The notes: generated by a model from the letters alone, not told the origin. A stretch of DNA of 64,000 bases from Massilia sp. Root351 (GCF_001425045.1 NZ_LMDJ01000034.1:1-64000), one strand, 5' to 3'; positions 14,949 to 24,258 are shown, counted from the stretch's first letter. Numbers and translations are program-made.

Positions 14949-16130
14949 TTAGCGTATTTCCGCCGTCTCGGCCAGTTCCACCCGGTCGCGGCCATTTTCC
15001 TTGGCGCGGTATAGCGCCGCATCGGTGCGGCCCAGCAGGCTGTCCAGCGTTTCCTCGCGCGACACATGCGTGCCGATGCCGATGCTCACCGTGCATGGCG
15101 GCAGCTGGTCGTCCCAGTCGGTGCGCAACGCGGTGCGGATACGGTCGGCCACCATCATCGCGCGCGGCACTTCCGCGTCCGGCAGCAGCACCACGAACTC
15201 CTCGCCGCCGAAGCGCGCCACGTAGTCGCTTTCGCGCAGGGCCCCGCTGATGATATTGGCAATCTGCACCAGCACCCGGTCGCCCACCACGTGGCCATAG
15301 CGGTCGTTGATGGCCTTGAAGCGGTCCAGGTCTATGCTCATCAGCGACAGCGGCCGGCCTTCACGCCCCAGTTGCACGCGCTGCTTGCCATAAAAAATGT
15401 CGAAGCCGCGCCGGTTCAGCACCCCGGTCAGCGGGTCGTGCGTGGAACGGTCTTCCAGGATGCTCTGCAAGCGCCGCATGGCCATCATCAGGAAGGCAAT
15501 CGCCAGCATCAGCGACATGAAACTGGCCAGCGCCATGAACACGTTCACCAGCGCGCCGTTGCGCAGCACATCGTCGGTGACCGCGTCGGTGCGCAGCGCG
15601 ATGAACAGGCGCGCCAGCACCGTCAGCGCCTGCAGCGTCACCAGCACGCCGAAGAAGCAATAGGAGAAATGGCGCAGGCCGTGGCGCCACACCAGCCAGC
15701 ACTGCATTGCGTAGAACACGAAGGCGCCCAGCGAGAACGCGGCGATGCGCGCGCCCAGGTGCGGCTGCAGGTACAGCCACCAGACGGTCAGCACACCGCC
15801 CACCAGCCAGACGCCGTGGAACAAACCCCAGCCCGGCCGCCGCGCAAAGAACTCCTGCGTGCCTATCATGGACAGGCCCACGCCCCAGAACAGCAGCATG
15901 TTGGCCGCCAGCAGGCCGATCTTGCCGGCCCACCCGTTCAACGCGAACGACACGCCGGCGCCGACCACGCACAGCAGGCCAAGCGCCCAGCGGTCCAGGC
16001 CGCGCACCTCGCCGCGGAAGCTGCGGTGTACCGAGTACATCACCACGCTCATGACGCCGCTCATCACGATCGTCATCAGCAGCAGAGTCCGCAGATCCAA
16101 TTGCAGCAGCGGCGCCGGCCAGGGGGTCAT
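14949..16130 (-). CDS. Membrane-anchored diguanylate cyclase (GGDEF)
   Basis: This 393-residue protein has about seven hydrophobic segments in residues 10-220, followed by a GGDEF domain from about 228 (HDPLTGVLNRRGFD). The active-site loop is GGEEF (308-312), an active variant. The product-inhibition site RxxD (Arg299-Asp302) sits five residues before it, so c-di-GMP synthesis with feedback control is expected. The membrane part is not a recognised sensor domain. Its ATG overlaps the M61 peptidase stop by one base (TGATG), making it the last gene of the minus-strand series starting with the UbiH-type gene. Confidence 0.92.
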   Translation of the reverse strand: MTPWPAPLLQLDLRTLLLMTIVMSGVMSVVMYSVHRSFRGEVRGLDRWALGLLCVVGAGVSFALNGWAGKIGLLAANMLLFWGVGLSMIGTQEFFARRPGWGLFHGVWLVGGVLTVWWLYLQPHLGARIAAFSLGAFVFYAMQCWLVWRHGLRHFSYCFFGVLVTLQALTVLARLFIALRTDAVTDDVLRNGALVNVFMALASFMSLMLAIAFLMMAMRRLQSILEDRSTHDPLTGVLNRRGFDIFYGKQRVQLGREGRPLSLMSIDLDRFKAINDRYGHVVGDRVLVQIANIISGALRESDYVARFGGEEFVVLLPDAEVPRAMMVADRIRTALRTDWDDQLPPCTVSIGIGTHVSREETLDSLLGRTDAALYRAKENGRDRVELAETAEIR

Positions 16131-17959
16131 CAGCGGACCGCGCTAGGCCGGGCTGGTCCGGCGGGCTTCTTGCCGGGAATGTCGGCAGCCACGGCCAGGG
16201 TCACTGCGGGCACGCGGTCGCCCTGCAGGCGCACGCTGAAGGTGTGCAGCTCGTCGCGCCGGAAGGCGTGCACCTCGACGGTGGCGCCGACTTTGTAGCG
16301 CGACAGCAGCCCATCGAGATTGCCGGGGGTGACGCGCAGGCCGTCGACCGCCACCAGCAAGTCGCCCGCCGACAGGCCGGCCGCATGGGCCGCGCCGCCT
16401 TCGTGCACGGCGGACAGCTTGGCGTCCGCGCCATCGCGGCCCAGGTTGGCGTCCAGGCTGGGCTTGGCCGCCTTGCGCTCGTCGCTGTACTTCACGCCGA
16501 ACGGGGCCAGCATTTTGGCCAGCGGCAGATCTTCCGTGCCGCGCACGTATTTGTCGAAAAACGGTTTCAGCTTGGCGCCGGCCACCTCGTCGCACAGCGC
16601 TTCCACTTCGGCCGGCGTCACGCCCTGGCCGCGCGCCTGGTTCTCATAGAAGTCGCGGCCATAGCGCTGCCACAACGCCTGCATCACGTCGTCCAGCGAC
16701 TTCTTGCCGGCGGTCTTGGTGCGGATGGTCAAATCCAGCGCCATGCACACCAGCGAACCCTTGGTGTAGTAGCTGACGATGGCGTTGGCCGCGTTCTCGT
16801 CCTGGCGGTAGTACTTTCCCCAGGCGTCGAAACTGGAATCGGCCACGCTCTGCTTCAGGCGCCCCGCGCCGCGCAGCACGCCGCCCACGGTTTTACCCAG
16901 CAGCTTGTAGTAGGCCGGCTCGCCGATGATGCCGGCGCGCACCAGCATCAGGTCGTCGTAATAGCTGGTGCCGCCTTCGAACAGCCACAGCAGCGGCGTG
17001 TAGCCCTCCGCGTTCAGGTCATACGGCGCGAATGCCGCCGGCTTGATGCGCTTGACGTTCCAGGTGTGGAAGTACTCATGGCTGCACAGGCCGAGGAATT
17101 TCAGGTAGCCTTCGCCGATCTCCGCGCCCTTCGGCGTGGCGGCGGTGGGCAGGTCGGCGCGCGCGCAGATCAGCGCGGTGGAGGCACGGTGCTCCAGACC
17201 GCCGTAGCCGTCGCCCACGGCCATGGTCATGAAGACGTAGCGGTCCATCGGTGCGCGCCTGGTTTTCGGCTCGAAGAAGGCGATCTGGGTTTCGCAGATG
17301 GCTTTCAGGTCGGCGCACAGCCGCGCCATGTCCAGGCCGGGCACGCGGCCGGTGATCACCACGTCATGCGGGATGCCGTGCGCCTTGAAGGTGGCCAGCG
17401 CGAAGTCGCCCAGCTCGACCGGATGATCGATCAGCTCATCGTAACTGGCGGCGGCGTAGGTGCCGAAGCCGTAGCGCCTGGCCTTCAGCTCGGGCAGCGA
17501 GGTGGCTACGCGCCAGGCCTTCGCTGCTGGATCGGCCGGACGCTGGATGTCCACCACGTGCTGCGCATCCTCCTGGCCGGCCACGCGCAGGAACACGCTG
17601 GTGCCGTTGAAGAAGGCGTGGGTGCGGTCCATGTGGGCGGCGCGCACCGACAGGTCCCAAGCGTAGACTTCGTAGACCACGGTCAGCTTGCCCGCCACCG
17701 GCGCGGCCTGCCAGGTATGCTTGTCCACCTTGGCCAACCTGACTTCGGCGCCGCCCGATTCCGCCCGAATCCGGACGATGTTGCGCGAAAATTCGCGGAT
17801 CATGTAGCTGCCAGGTATCCAGGCCGGCAGCGCCAGCAACTGGCCTTCCGGCGCCGGCTGCTCCACGGTCAGCGTTACTTCAAACATATGGCCGGCCAGG
17901 TCCTTGCCGACGATGGCGTAGCTGACGCCTGGCTTGTTCTTCGATGCGGTTTTCTTCAT
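16130..17959 (-). CDS. M61 family metallopeptidase with C-terminal PDZ domain
   Basis: This 609-residue protein resembles glycyl/M61 aminopeptidases. The zinc motif HEYFH is at 294-298, followed by the third-ligand segment FEGGTSYYDD (Glu328), and the GGLEHRAS stretch (253-260) is typical of the family. A PDZ domain lies at about 510-580. There is no signal peptide, so it is likely cytoplasmic. The frame is open far upstream, but ATG 17959 with AAGGAC before it is the natural start. It overlaps the MocA-like gene by four bases (ATGA) and the GGDEF gene by one, so coupling is strong on both sides. Confidence 0.93.
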   Translation of the reverse strand: MKKTASKNKPGVSYAIVGKDLAGHMFEVTLTVEQPAPEGQLLALPAWIPGSYMIREFSRNIVRIRAESGGAEVRLAKVDKHTWQAAPVAGKLTVVYEVYAWDLSVRAAHMDRTHAFFNGTSVFLRVAGQEDAQHVVDIQRPADPAAKAWRVATSLPELKARRYGFGTYAAASYDELIDHPVELGDFALATFKAHGIPHDVVITGRVPGLDMARLCADLKAICETQIAFFEPKTRRAPMDRYVFMTMAVGDGYGGLEHRASTALICARADLPTAATPKGAEIGEGYLKFLGLCSHEYFHTWNVKRIKPAAFAPYDLNAEGYTPLLWLFEGGTSYYDDLMLVRAGIIGEPAYYKLLGKTVGGVLRGAGRLKQSVADSSFDAWGKYYRQDENAANAIVSYYTKGSLVCMALDLTIRTKTAGKKSLDDVMQALWQRYGRDFYENQARGQGVTPAEVEALCDEVAGAKLKPFFDKYVRGTEDLPLAKMLAPFGVKYSDERKAAKPSLDANLGRDGADAKLSAVHEGGAAHAAGLSAGDLLVAVDGLRVTPGNLDGLLSRYKVGATVEVHAFRRDELHTFSVRLQGDRVPAVTLAVAADIPGKKPAGPARPSAVR

Positions 17960-18573
17960 GTCTTGTCCTTGGGGGGCAGGTCGGCCGGTGTGTCGATGTC
18001 TTGCAGGATGCCGCTGTCGTCCACCTCCAGCTCCGTCACTGCCGAGTGCTTCAAAATGCCGCGCGCGCCCTGGTCGCCCTCCAGCGCCAGCAACTGCGGC
18101 AGGTAGTGGCGGCTGAACCCGACGGGGTTGCCGCGCTGGCACCGGTACATGGGCGCGGCGATGCCTGCGCCTTGCTCCAGGGCGGTTTTCAGTGATTGTA
18201 TTGTAGATGGCCGCACATGGGGCATATCGCCGAGCGCGACGATCCATCCCTGTGCATCCGGGAAGGCCTTGTCCGCATGCGCAACCGCGTGCGACAGCGA
18301 GGCGGCCATGCCGGTGTCGGCTTGCTGGCAGATAGTAACTTCGCAGCCCAGCGCCAGCAGCCGGGCCGCCACGGGGTCGCCGCCGGCGGCATCGCTGGGC
18401 CGCACCACGGCCACCACGCGCGGCAGCGCGGCCAGCATGTGGCGCGCGCTGCGCACCACCACGGGCTCATCGCCGAGCGACTGCAGCAGCTTGTTGCGCT
18501 GGCCGGAAGGGTCGAAACGCTTGCCCCTCCCGGCCGCCAGCAGAATGCCGCAGATCCCCACCTGGCCGCCCAC
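17956..18573 (-). CDS. MocA/MobA-like molybdenum-cofactor nucleotidyltransferase
   Basis: This protein of about 205 residues has the nucleotide-binding signature LLAAGRGKRFD near its start, then VALGDMPHV and GNPVGFSR, as in MocA (CTP:molybdopterin cytidylyltransferase) and related enzymes. MocA makes the cytosine dinucleotide form of the cofactor used by xanthine-oxidase-family enzymes, and the preceding genes encode exactly such an enzyme. Start uncertain: GTG 18573 is chosen, GTG 18561 is also possible, and no good ribosome site is seen. The stop overlaps the M61 start (ATGA). Confidence 0.85.
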   Translation of the reverse strand: MGGQVGICGILLAAGRGKRFDPSGQRNKLLQSLGDEPVVVRSARHMLAALPRVVAVVRPSDAAGGDPVAARLLALGCEVTICQQADTGMAASLSHAVAHADKAFPDAQGWIVALGDMPHVRPSTIQSLKTALEQGAGIAAPMYRCQRGNPVGFSRHYLPQLLALEGDQGARGILKHSAVTELEVDDSGILQDIDTPADLPPKDKT

Positions 18574-18596
18574 GGTGCGGCGAGCGCCGGCCAGGC

Positions 18597-20867
18597 TCAG
18601 GCCTTGGCCGTCTTGGCCAGGTCGAACGGCAGCTTGCGCAGCCGCTTGCCGGTGAGCTTGAAGATGGCGTTGGCGTAGGCCGGCGCCAGCGGCGGGAAGC
18701 CCGGCTCGCCCATGCCGGTCGGCGCATCGGTCGACGGCACGATGTGCACGTCCACCACCGGCATGTCCGGCATGCGCGCCACCACGTAGTCGCCGAAGTT
18801 CTGCTGTTCCACCACGCCGTCCTTCAGCGTGATGGCGGCGCCCGGCAGCGTGGTGCCGACCGCCATCAGCACGGCGCCCTGCACCTGCGCTTCGATGGTC
18901 ATGGGGTTGACCGCCGTGTTGCAATGCACGCCGGCGGTAACCGTGTGCAGATGCGGCACACCGTCCTTGACCGATGCGGTCACCACGTAGGCGACCACGG
19001 TGCCGAACGATTCATGCACCGCTACGCCCCAGGCCTGGCCTTTCGGCAGGGCCTTCTTGCCGTAGCCGGACTTGGCCACCGCCAGGTCCAGCGCGGCGTG
19101 ATGACGCGCGTGCTTGGCGTCGATCACCTGCTTGCGGTAGGCCACCGGGTCCATCCTGGCGGCGTGCGCGGCCTCGTCGATCAGCGTTTCCATCACGAAG
19201 GCGGTGTGGGTCGACCCCACGGAGCGCCACCAAAGCACCGGCACGTTGGCCTTGGCGTTGTGCACCGACAGGTTCATTGGCAGGTCGTACGGTTCGCCCA
19301 TGCCTTCGATCATGGTGGCGTCCACGCCGTCCTTCACCATCATCGGCTCGAAGGGCGAGCCGGTGATGATGGATTGGCCCACGATGCTGTGGTTCCACGC
19401 CAGCAGCTTGCCCTTGGCGTCGAAGCCCAGTTCCGCGCGGTGCACGTGAGCAGGGCGGTAGTAGCCGCCGCGGATGTCGTCCTCGCGGCTCCAGATGATC
19501 TTCAGCGGGCCGGACTTGCCGGCCGCCTTGTACGCCAGCGCCACATTGGCCGCTTCCACCAGGTAGTCCGAGCTTGGCACGGCGCGGCGGCCGAAACCGC
19601 CACCGGCCATCATGGTGTGCAGCGTTACCTGCTCAGGCTTCAAGCCCGCCGTGCGGGCGATGGCCGCCTGGTCCAGTGTCTGGAACTGCGAACCGGCCCA
19701 CACTTCGCAGCGGTCCGCCTTCAGGTCGATCACGCAGTTCAGCGGTTCCATCGGCGCGTGCGCCAGGTAAGGGAACTCGTAGACGGCGGTCAGTTTCTTC
19801 GGCGCCTTGGCCAGCTTCGACATGTCGGCCTTCTTCACCGGCAGGCCGGGCTTCTGCGCCAGCGCCTTGTACTCGGCCATCTGCCTGGCGGTGCTCACTT
19901 TCTCAACCGCGCTGGTATCCCATTCCAGCACCAGCGCTTCGCGCGCCTGCTTGGCGGGCCAGTAACCCTTGGCGAACACCGCCACGCCACGTCCGCCACG
20001 GTCGGTAGCCACTTCCAGCACGTCGATCACGCCCGGGATGGCCTTGGCCTTGCTGGCGTCCAGCTTGGCCACCTTGGCACCGAACACCGGCGGGCGCGCC
20101 ACCACGGCAACGATGGTGCCTTCCGGCTTGAAGTCCATGCCGAACTGCTGCTTGCCGGTCGATTTATCCTGCGCGTCCAGGCGCTTGACCGGCTGGCCGA
20201 TGATGACGAAGTCTTTCGGGTCTTTCAGCTTGACGGTGGCCGGTACCGGCTGCTTCATGGCAGCGTCGGCGAAGGCGCCGTACTTGGCCTGCTGGCCGGC
20301 GGGACCGATCAGCATCCCTTTCGACGTGCGCACCTGGTCCGGGCTGACCTTCCACTCGGCAGCGGCAGCGGCCACCAGCATGGCGCGCGCCTTGGCGCCG
20401 ATTTCGCGGTACTGCACGTAGGAGTGGGCGATCGAGCCCGAGCCGCCGGTGATCTGGATGCCGAAAGCGGGATCCTTGTACTGCTCGCCCGCGTCGGCCA
20501 GTTCGCCGCGCATTTGCGCCCAGTCCGCGTCAAGCTCCTCGGCGATCAGCATCGGCAGCGAGGTCTGCACGCCCTGGCCGAACTCCAGGCGGTTCACCTG
20601 TACCGTGACGGTATTGTCCGGCGCGATGCGCAGGAAGGCGTTCGGCTCATAGACTTTGGCAGGCGCCGCAGCGTCGGCCGCGCGCGCCATCTTGTTGCCG
20701 CCGCTGACGAAGAAACCCAGCACCAGGCCGCTGCCGGCGACCGCCCCCGCCTTCATGAACGACCGGCGCGACACGCCGCCTTGCGGCGCGGCAGGCGCCA
20801 CGGCTGCTACCGCTGCCGCGCTGACATCCGCCATCGCGGTCCCTTGATTCAACCATTCTTTGCGCAT
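18597..20867 (-). CDS. Molybdopterin-binding subunit of an aldehyde/isoquinoline oxidoreductase-type hydroxylase
   Basis: This 756-residue large subunit of the xanthine-oxidase superfamily is most like IorB (isoquinoline 1-oxidoreductase beta) and related aldehyde dehydrogenases. A twin-arginine signal SRRSFMK (33-39) followed by a hydrophobic stretch predicts Tat export to the periplasm with bound cofactor. The MCD-binding region includes MAGGGFGRRA and the C-terminal GMGEPGFPPLAPAYANAIF with the likely catalytic Glu. The start is ATG 20867 with GGAGAA upstream. The 2Fe-2S subunit lies 10 bp upstream and the MocA-like enzyme immediately downstream, forming a complete enzyme-plus-cofactor cassette. 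Substrate unknown. Confidence 0.93.
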   Translation of the reverse strand: MRKEWLNQGTAMADVSAAAVAAVAPAAPQGGVSRRSFMKAGAVAGSGLVLGFFVSGGNKMARAADAAAPAKVYEPNAFLRIAPDNTVTVQVNRLEFGQGVQTSLPMLIAEELDADWAQMRGELADAGEQYKDPAFGIQITGGSGSIAHSYVQYREIGAKARAMLVAAAAAEWKVSPDQVRTSKGMLIGPAGQQAKYGAFADAAMKQPVPATVKLKDPKDFVIIGQPVKRLDAQDKSTGKQQFGMDFKPEGTIVAVVARPPVFGAKVAKLDASKAKAIPGVIDVLEVATDRGGRGVAVFAKGYWPAKQAREALVLEWDTSAVEKVSTARQMAEYKALAQKPGLPVKKADMSKLAKAPKKLTAVYEFPYLAHAPMEPLNCVIDLKADRCEVWAGSQFQTLDQAAIARTAGLKPEQVTLHTMMAGGGFGRRAVPSSDYLVEAANVALAYKAAGKSGPLKIIWSREDDIRGGYYRPAHVHRAELGFDAKGKLLAWNHSIVGQSIITGSPFEPMMVKDGVDATMIEGMGEPYDLPMNLSVHNAKANVPVLWWRSVGSTHTAFVMETLIDEAAHAARMDPVAYRKQVIDAKHARHHAALDLAVAKSGYGKKALPKGQAWGVAVHESFGTVVAYVVTASVKDGVPHLHTVTAGVHCNTAVNPMTIEAQVQGAVLMAVGTTLPGAAITLKDGVVEQQNFGDYVVARMPDMPVVDVHIVPSTDAPTGMGEPGFPPLAPAYANAIFKLTGKRLRKLPFDLAKTAKA

Positions 20868-20877
20868 GGCGTTCTCC

Positions 20878-21336
20878 TCAGGCGATGGTTTTTGCAGCGT
20901 CTTTGATGGCGGCGCGGATGCGCTGATAGGTGCCGCATCGGCAGATGTTGCCCGCCATGGCGCTATCGATATCGGCATCGCTCGGCGCCTTGTTGGTGCG
21001 CAGCAGCGCCGTCGCGCTCATCACCTGGCCGCTTTGACAGTAACCGCATTGCGGCACGTCGTGCTTGACCCAGGCGGCTTGCACCGCCTTGCCCACCGCA
21101 TCGCCCTCCATCGCCTCGATGGTGGTGATCTTCTGCCCCGCCACCGCCGAAATCGGCGTGATGCAGGCGCGCGTCGGATTGCCGTCGATATGGATGGTGC
21201 AGGCGCCGCACAGCGCCATCCCGCAGCCGAACTTGGTGCCGGTCATGTTCAGGTTGTCGCGCAGGGCCCACAGCACCGGGGTGGACGGATCCGCGTCTAC
21301 CTGCACGTCCTTGCCATTGACATTCAAAGTGATCAT
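20878..21336 (-). CDS. 2Fe-2S subunit of molybdenum hydroxylase (IorA/CoxS-like)
   Basis: This 152-residue electron-transfer subunit has two 2Fe-2S clusters. The plant-ferredoxin-type cluster is ligated by Cys38, Cys43, Cys46 and Cys58, and the all-helical C-terminal cluster by Cys97, Cys100, Cys132 and Cys134 (CGYC...CRCG). It has no signal peptide and would be exported together with the Tat-bearing large subunit, as is known for this family. It passes electrons from the molybdenum site, probably to a membrane cytochrome that is not encoded nearby. Located 12 bp after dsbC and 10 bp before the large subunit. Confidence 0.95.
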   Translation of the reverse strand: MITLNVNGKDVQVDADPSTPVLWALRDNLNMTGTKFGCGMALCGACTIHIDGNPTRACITPISAVAGQKITTIEAMEGDAVGKAVQAAWVKHDVPQCGYCQSGQVMSATALLRTNKAPSDADIDSAMAGNICRCGTYQRIRAAIKDAAKTIA

Positions 21337-21348
21337 CTTCCGCGCTCC

Positions 21349-22074
21349 TTACTGTTTAATAGAGGACAACTTGGATTCCAGCGTCTTGATGTCGATGGCG
21401 CCCGGTACGCGGCTGCCATCGGCGAAGAAGATGTTCGGCGTGCCGTTGATGCGCAGCTTCTGGCCCAGCGCCAGCACCTTTTCGTTCGGCGTGTTGCAAC
21501 CGGCCGGCGCGGCCGGCGCCGCTTTACCGGACAGCATCCAGTCGTCCCAGGCCTTGTTGCGGTCGGCCGAGCACCAGATGTTCTTCGATTTGGTAAAAGA
21601 ATCCTCCGACAGGATGTTGTACATGAAGGTGTAGATGGTGACGTTGTCCACATCCTTCAGCGCCTGCTGGCGGAAGCGCTTGCAGTAGCCGCAGTTCGGA
21701 TCTTCGAACACCGCCATCACGCGCTTGCCGTTGCCCTTCACGGTTTTCAGCGCCATTTCCAGCGGCAGGTCGGAGAACTTGATCTTGTTGATGTCGTCGA
21801 TGCGGGCCTGGGTCAGGTCTTCGGACGTCTTCAGATTGAACACGTGGCCGACGATCAGGTAGCTGGCGGTCTTGTCGGTGTAGCGGATTTCGTCGCCGAT
21901 GCGCACTTCGTACAGGCCGGCGTACGGCGTCTCTTTGACCGAATCGACTTTGACGTTATTGCCCAGGCGGGGCTCGATGGCTTTCTTGATGCTGGCTTCG
22001 GTCGGGTTTTCGGCGCCGACGCAGGATGCCATGAAGGCGGAGGCGAACAATAGTACGGTCTTGCTGAATTTCAT
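21349..22074 (-). CDS. dsbC: Thiol:disulfide interchange protein DsbC
   Basis: This 241-residue periplasmic disulfide isomerase has an N-terminal export signal, a dimerisation domain (about 25-85) and a thioredoxin-like domain with the active site CGYC (128-131) in FEDPNCGYC. The cis-Pro region reads INGTPNIFF. The signal ends in AFMASC with Cys18, a lipobox-like sequence with Met at -3, so lipid anchoring is possible. The start at ATG 22074 has GGAG six bases upstream, better than the in-frame codon 18 bases earlier. It lies 14 bp after the UbiH-type gene. Confidence 0.95.
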   Translation of the reverse strand: MKFSKTVLLFASAFMASCVGAENPTEASIKKAIEPRLGNNVKVDSVKETPYAGLYEVRIGDEIRYTDKTASYLIVGHVFNLKTSEDLTQARIDDINKIKFSDLPLEMALKTVKGNGKRVMAVFEDPNCGYCKRFRQQALKDVDNVTIYTFMYNILSEDSFTKSKNIWCSADRNKAWDDWMLSGKAAPAAPAGCNTPNEKVLALGQKLRINGTPNIFFADGSRVPGAIDIKTLESKLSSIKQ

Positions 22075-22088
22075 AAAAGCTCCGGTGA

Positions 22089-23312
22089 TCACTTACCAAG
22101 TGCGTGGGAAATCAGCCGGCGCTTCAAGCCCGGCAATTTGTCCAGCAAGTTTAATCCCAAATTGCGCACCACGCGCAAAGGCTCGAGATCGGTCCCGAAT
22201 AAACGGTCCAGGCCATCGGTGGCCAGCTGCATCAGCAGCACATCCTCCTTGCGCGCGCGGCCATAACGCGCCAGCACCCGCTCGTCGCCCATGCCGCGGT
22301 GCGGCTCGCGCTCGTTGACGATGCGCACCAGCTGCTCCACGTCCGCAAAGCCCAGGTTCATGCCGTGGCCGGCCAGCGGGTGCACCACATGCGCCGCGTC
22401 GCCCACCAGCGCCACGCGCTGCGCCACCATGGCGTGCGGGCGCATCAGGCGCAGCGGGAAGCCGCGCACCATCTCCGGCTGCACCGGCGTGAGCTTGCCC
22501 AGCTTTTCCTGCGCGTAGACCGCCAGCCGTTCGGCCAGGCGCTGGGCGCCCTCCTCGCGCAGCCGGTCCGCCAGCGCTTCCGGCGCCGACCACACCAGCG
22601 ACACGAGATTGCCCGGCAGCGGCAGCAGCGCCACGATGCCGTCGGCGCCGGTGAACCATTGCTGGGCCGCGCCGTGGTGCGGATGCTCGCAATGGAAGTT
22701 GGCCACGATGGCGTGCTGGCCGTAGGAGCGGTAATCCATGCCGATGTCGCACTGGCCGCGCACCCACGATTCGGCGCCGTCCGCGCCCACCACCAGCTCG
22801 GCGCGCACGGCCGAACCGTCCTCCAGCAGCACGGCGACGTCGTCGGCGCCGCGCAGCAGGCCGATGGCGCGGCCGCTGACGGTGGTGACGTTGCTGGCGA
22901 AGCGCAGCGCCGCGTCCAGGGCCTGGTTCAGGTTGCGGTCTTCGACTATCCAGGCCAGCGTGCCGGTATGAGCGCCGTAGGCGTCGAACGCCAGGCCGCC
23001 GGGCTGGCCGCCGTCGCCGTTGACCAGCATGGCGTCCACCGGCGCCACGCGCGCGGCATCAAGCGCGCCCCACACCTTCAAGGACGACAGCAGATTGTTC
23101 GCGGTGTGGTTCAGTGCATAGACGCGCACGTCCCAGCTGGCCTGCACGGCCGGGCTGGACGAAACGGGAGCGGATGGAGGGCAGAGCAAGGTGACGCTCT
23201 GCCCGGCCTGGGCAAATCCGAGCGCCGCCGTCTTGGCGATGGCGCCATTGCCAACAATGCAAATATCGCTTTGAACGACGCGCTGCAAAGCGGGGGAGGA
23301 TGGATTATTCAT
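22089..23312 (-). CDS. UbiH/UbiF/COQ6-family FAD monooxygenase
   Basis: This 407-residue flavoprotein has the three fingerprints of class A hydroxylases: the N-terminal GNGAIAKTAAL FAD loop (a variant of GxGxxG), the DG motif in VGADGAESWVRGQ, and the GD motif in VALVGDAAHVVHPLAGHGMNLG, which also contains the ubiquinone-hydroxylase signature. It probably hydroxylates a ubiquinone precursor; which ring position cannot be told. Its ATG has no clear ribosome site, and a TATAAT (23319-23324, minus strand) lies just 6 bp upstream, so the transcript may be leaderless. It heads the seven-gene series that ends at 14949. Confidence 0.92.
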   Translation of the reverse strand: MNNPSSPALQRVVQSDICIVGNGAIAKTAALGFAQAGQSVTLLCPPSAPVSSSPAVQASWDVRVYALNHTANNLLSSLKVWGALDAARVAPVDAMLVNGDGGQPGGLAFDAYGAHTGTLAWIVEDRNLNQALDAALRFASNVTTVSGRAIGLLRGADDVAVLLEDGSAVRAELVVGADGAESWVRGQCDIGMDYRSYGQHAIVANFHCEHPHHGAAQQWFTGADGIVALLPLPGNLVSLVWSAPEALADRLREEGAQRLAERLAVYAQEKLGKLTPVQPEMVRGFPLRLMRPHAMVAQRVALVGDAAHVVHPLAGHGMNLGFADVEQLVRIVNEREPHRGMGDERVLARYGRARKEDVLLMQLATDGLDRLFGTDLEPLRVVRNLGLNLLDKLPGLKRRLISHALGK

Positions 23313-23318
23313 CCAGCC

Positions 23319-23324
23319 ATTATA
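23319..23324 (-). promoter_or_regulatory. Candidate -10 hexamer directly upstream of the UbiH-type gene
   Basis: A consensus TATAAT on the minus strand ends 6 bp before the ATG at 23312. A start point 7 bases downstream of it would coincide with the ATG. No convincing -35 element is seen at 16-18 bp spacing, so the assignment is tentative. Confidence 0.4.
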
Positions 23325-23372
23325 GCGGCGGCGGCTGGCGCGCGGGCAGCGCCGCCGCCGGCGGGCAGAAGC

Positions 23373-24185
23373 CTAGTCCCACTGCGGCGCCAGGCCGTCA
23401 GGATTGGCGATGCGCTCGTTGCGCTCCAGCGCGGCGATGGCCGCCATGTCGTCGCCAGTCAGCACCAGCCCGCGCGCCGCCAGATTGCTTTGCAGGTTGG
23501 CGCGGCTGGTCGACGACGGGATTACCGCGAAGCCCTGCTGCAGCAACCAGGCCAGCGCCACCTGCGCCGGGGTGGCGTTGTGGCGGCGTGCGATCTGCAC
23601 CATTACCGGCTCCTGCATCACCTTGCCGTAAGCCAGCGGCATGTAAGCGGTCAGGTGGATGCCCTGGCTGCGGGCGTACTCCACCACCTTGCGGTTTTGC
23701 AGGAAGGGATGAATTTCGATCTGCTGGGTGGCGATCTGCTGCGCGCCGACCGCGGCCACGGCCTGCTGCAAATGCGCGACGGTGAAGTTGGACACGCCGA
23801 TCTGCTTCGACAGCCCCTGCTCCCTGGCCTCCGCCAGCGCCGCCATGTATTCGGCCACCGGCACCGCGTCGCCCGGCGACGGCCAGTGGATCAGCGCCAG
23901 GTCCAGTTGCTCCAGGCGCAGCTTGCGCAGGCTTTCCTTCAGGCTGGGAATCAGCTTGCCGCCGTCCAGGCTCTCGGTCCAGACCTTGGTGGTGACGAAC
24001 AGTTCGGCGCGCGGTACGCCGCTGTCGGCCATGGCCTGGCCAACTTCGGCCTCGTTGCCGTAGATCTGCGCGGTATCGATATGGCGGTAGCCAAGCTCCA
24101 GGCCATTGCGTACCGAATCGATAACGACCTGGCCTTGCAGCCGGAAGGTGCCGAGGCCGATTGCGGGGATGGTGCTGTGGTTCAT
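23373..24185 (-). CDS. Aldo/keto reductase (DkgB-like)
   Basis: This 270-residue NADPH-dependent (beta/alpha)8 reductase carries the full catalytic tetrad: Asp37 in HIDTAQ, Tyr42, Lys67 in TTKVW and His100 in LIHWPSP. C-terminal elements IPSSTSRANLQSNL match the NADPH-binding region. Its size and motifs fit the small 2,5-diketo-gluconate reductase/methylglyoxal reductase branch; aldehyde or ketoaldehyde detoxification is likely. A candidate promoter with an inverted repeat lies at 24259-24289. Confidence 0.92.
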   Translation of the reverse strand: MNHSTIPAIGLGTFRLQGQVVIDSVRNGLELGYRHIDTAQIYGNEAEVGQAMADSGVPRAELFVTTKVWTESLDGGKLIPSLKESLRKLRLEQLDLALIHWPSPGDAVPVAEYMAALAEAREQGLSKQIGVSNFTVAHLQQAVAAVGAQQIATQQIEIHPFLQNRKVVEYARSQGIHLTAYMPLAYGKVMQEPVMVQIARRHNATPAQVALAWLLQQGFAVIPSSTSRANLQSNLAARGLVLTGDDMAAIAALERNERIANPDGLAPQWD

Positions 24186-24258
24186 GGGGTTTTCCTTGTT
24201 CAGATGATGGCTACACTATGCCCTCACCCTTTGTTGAGAAAAACCCCGCAAACCTCAA

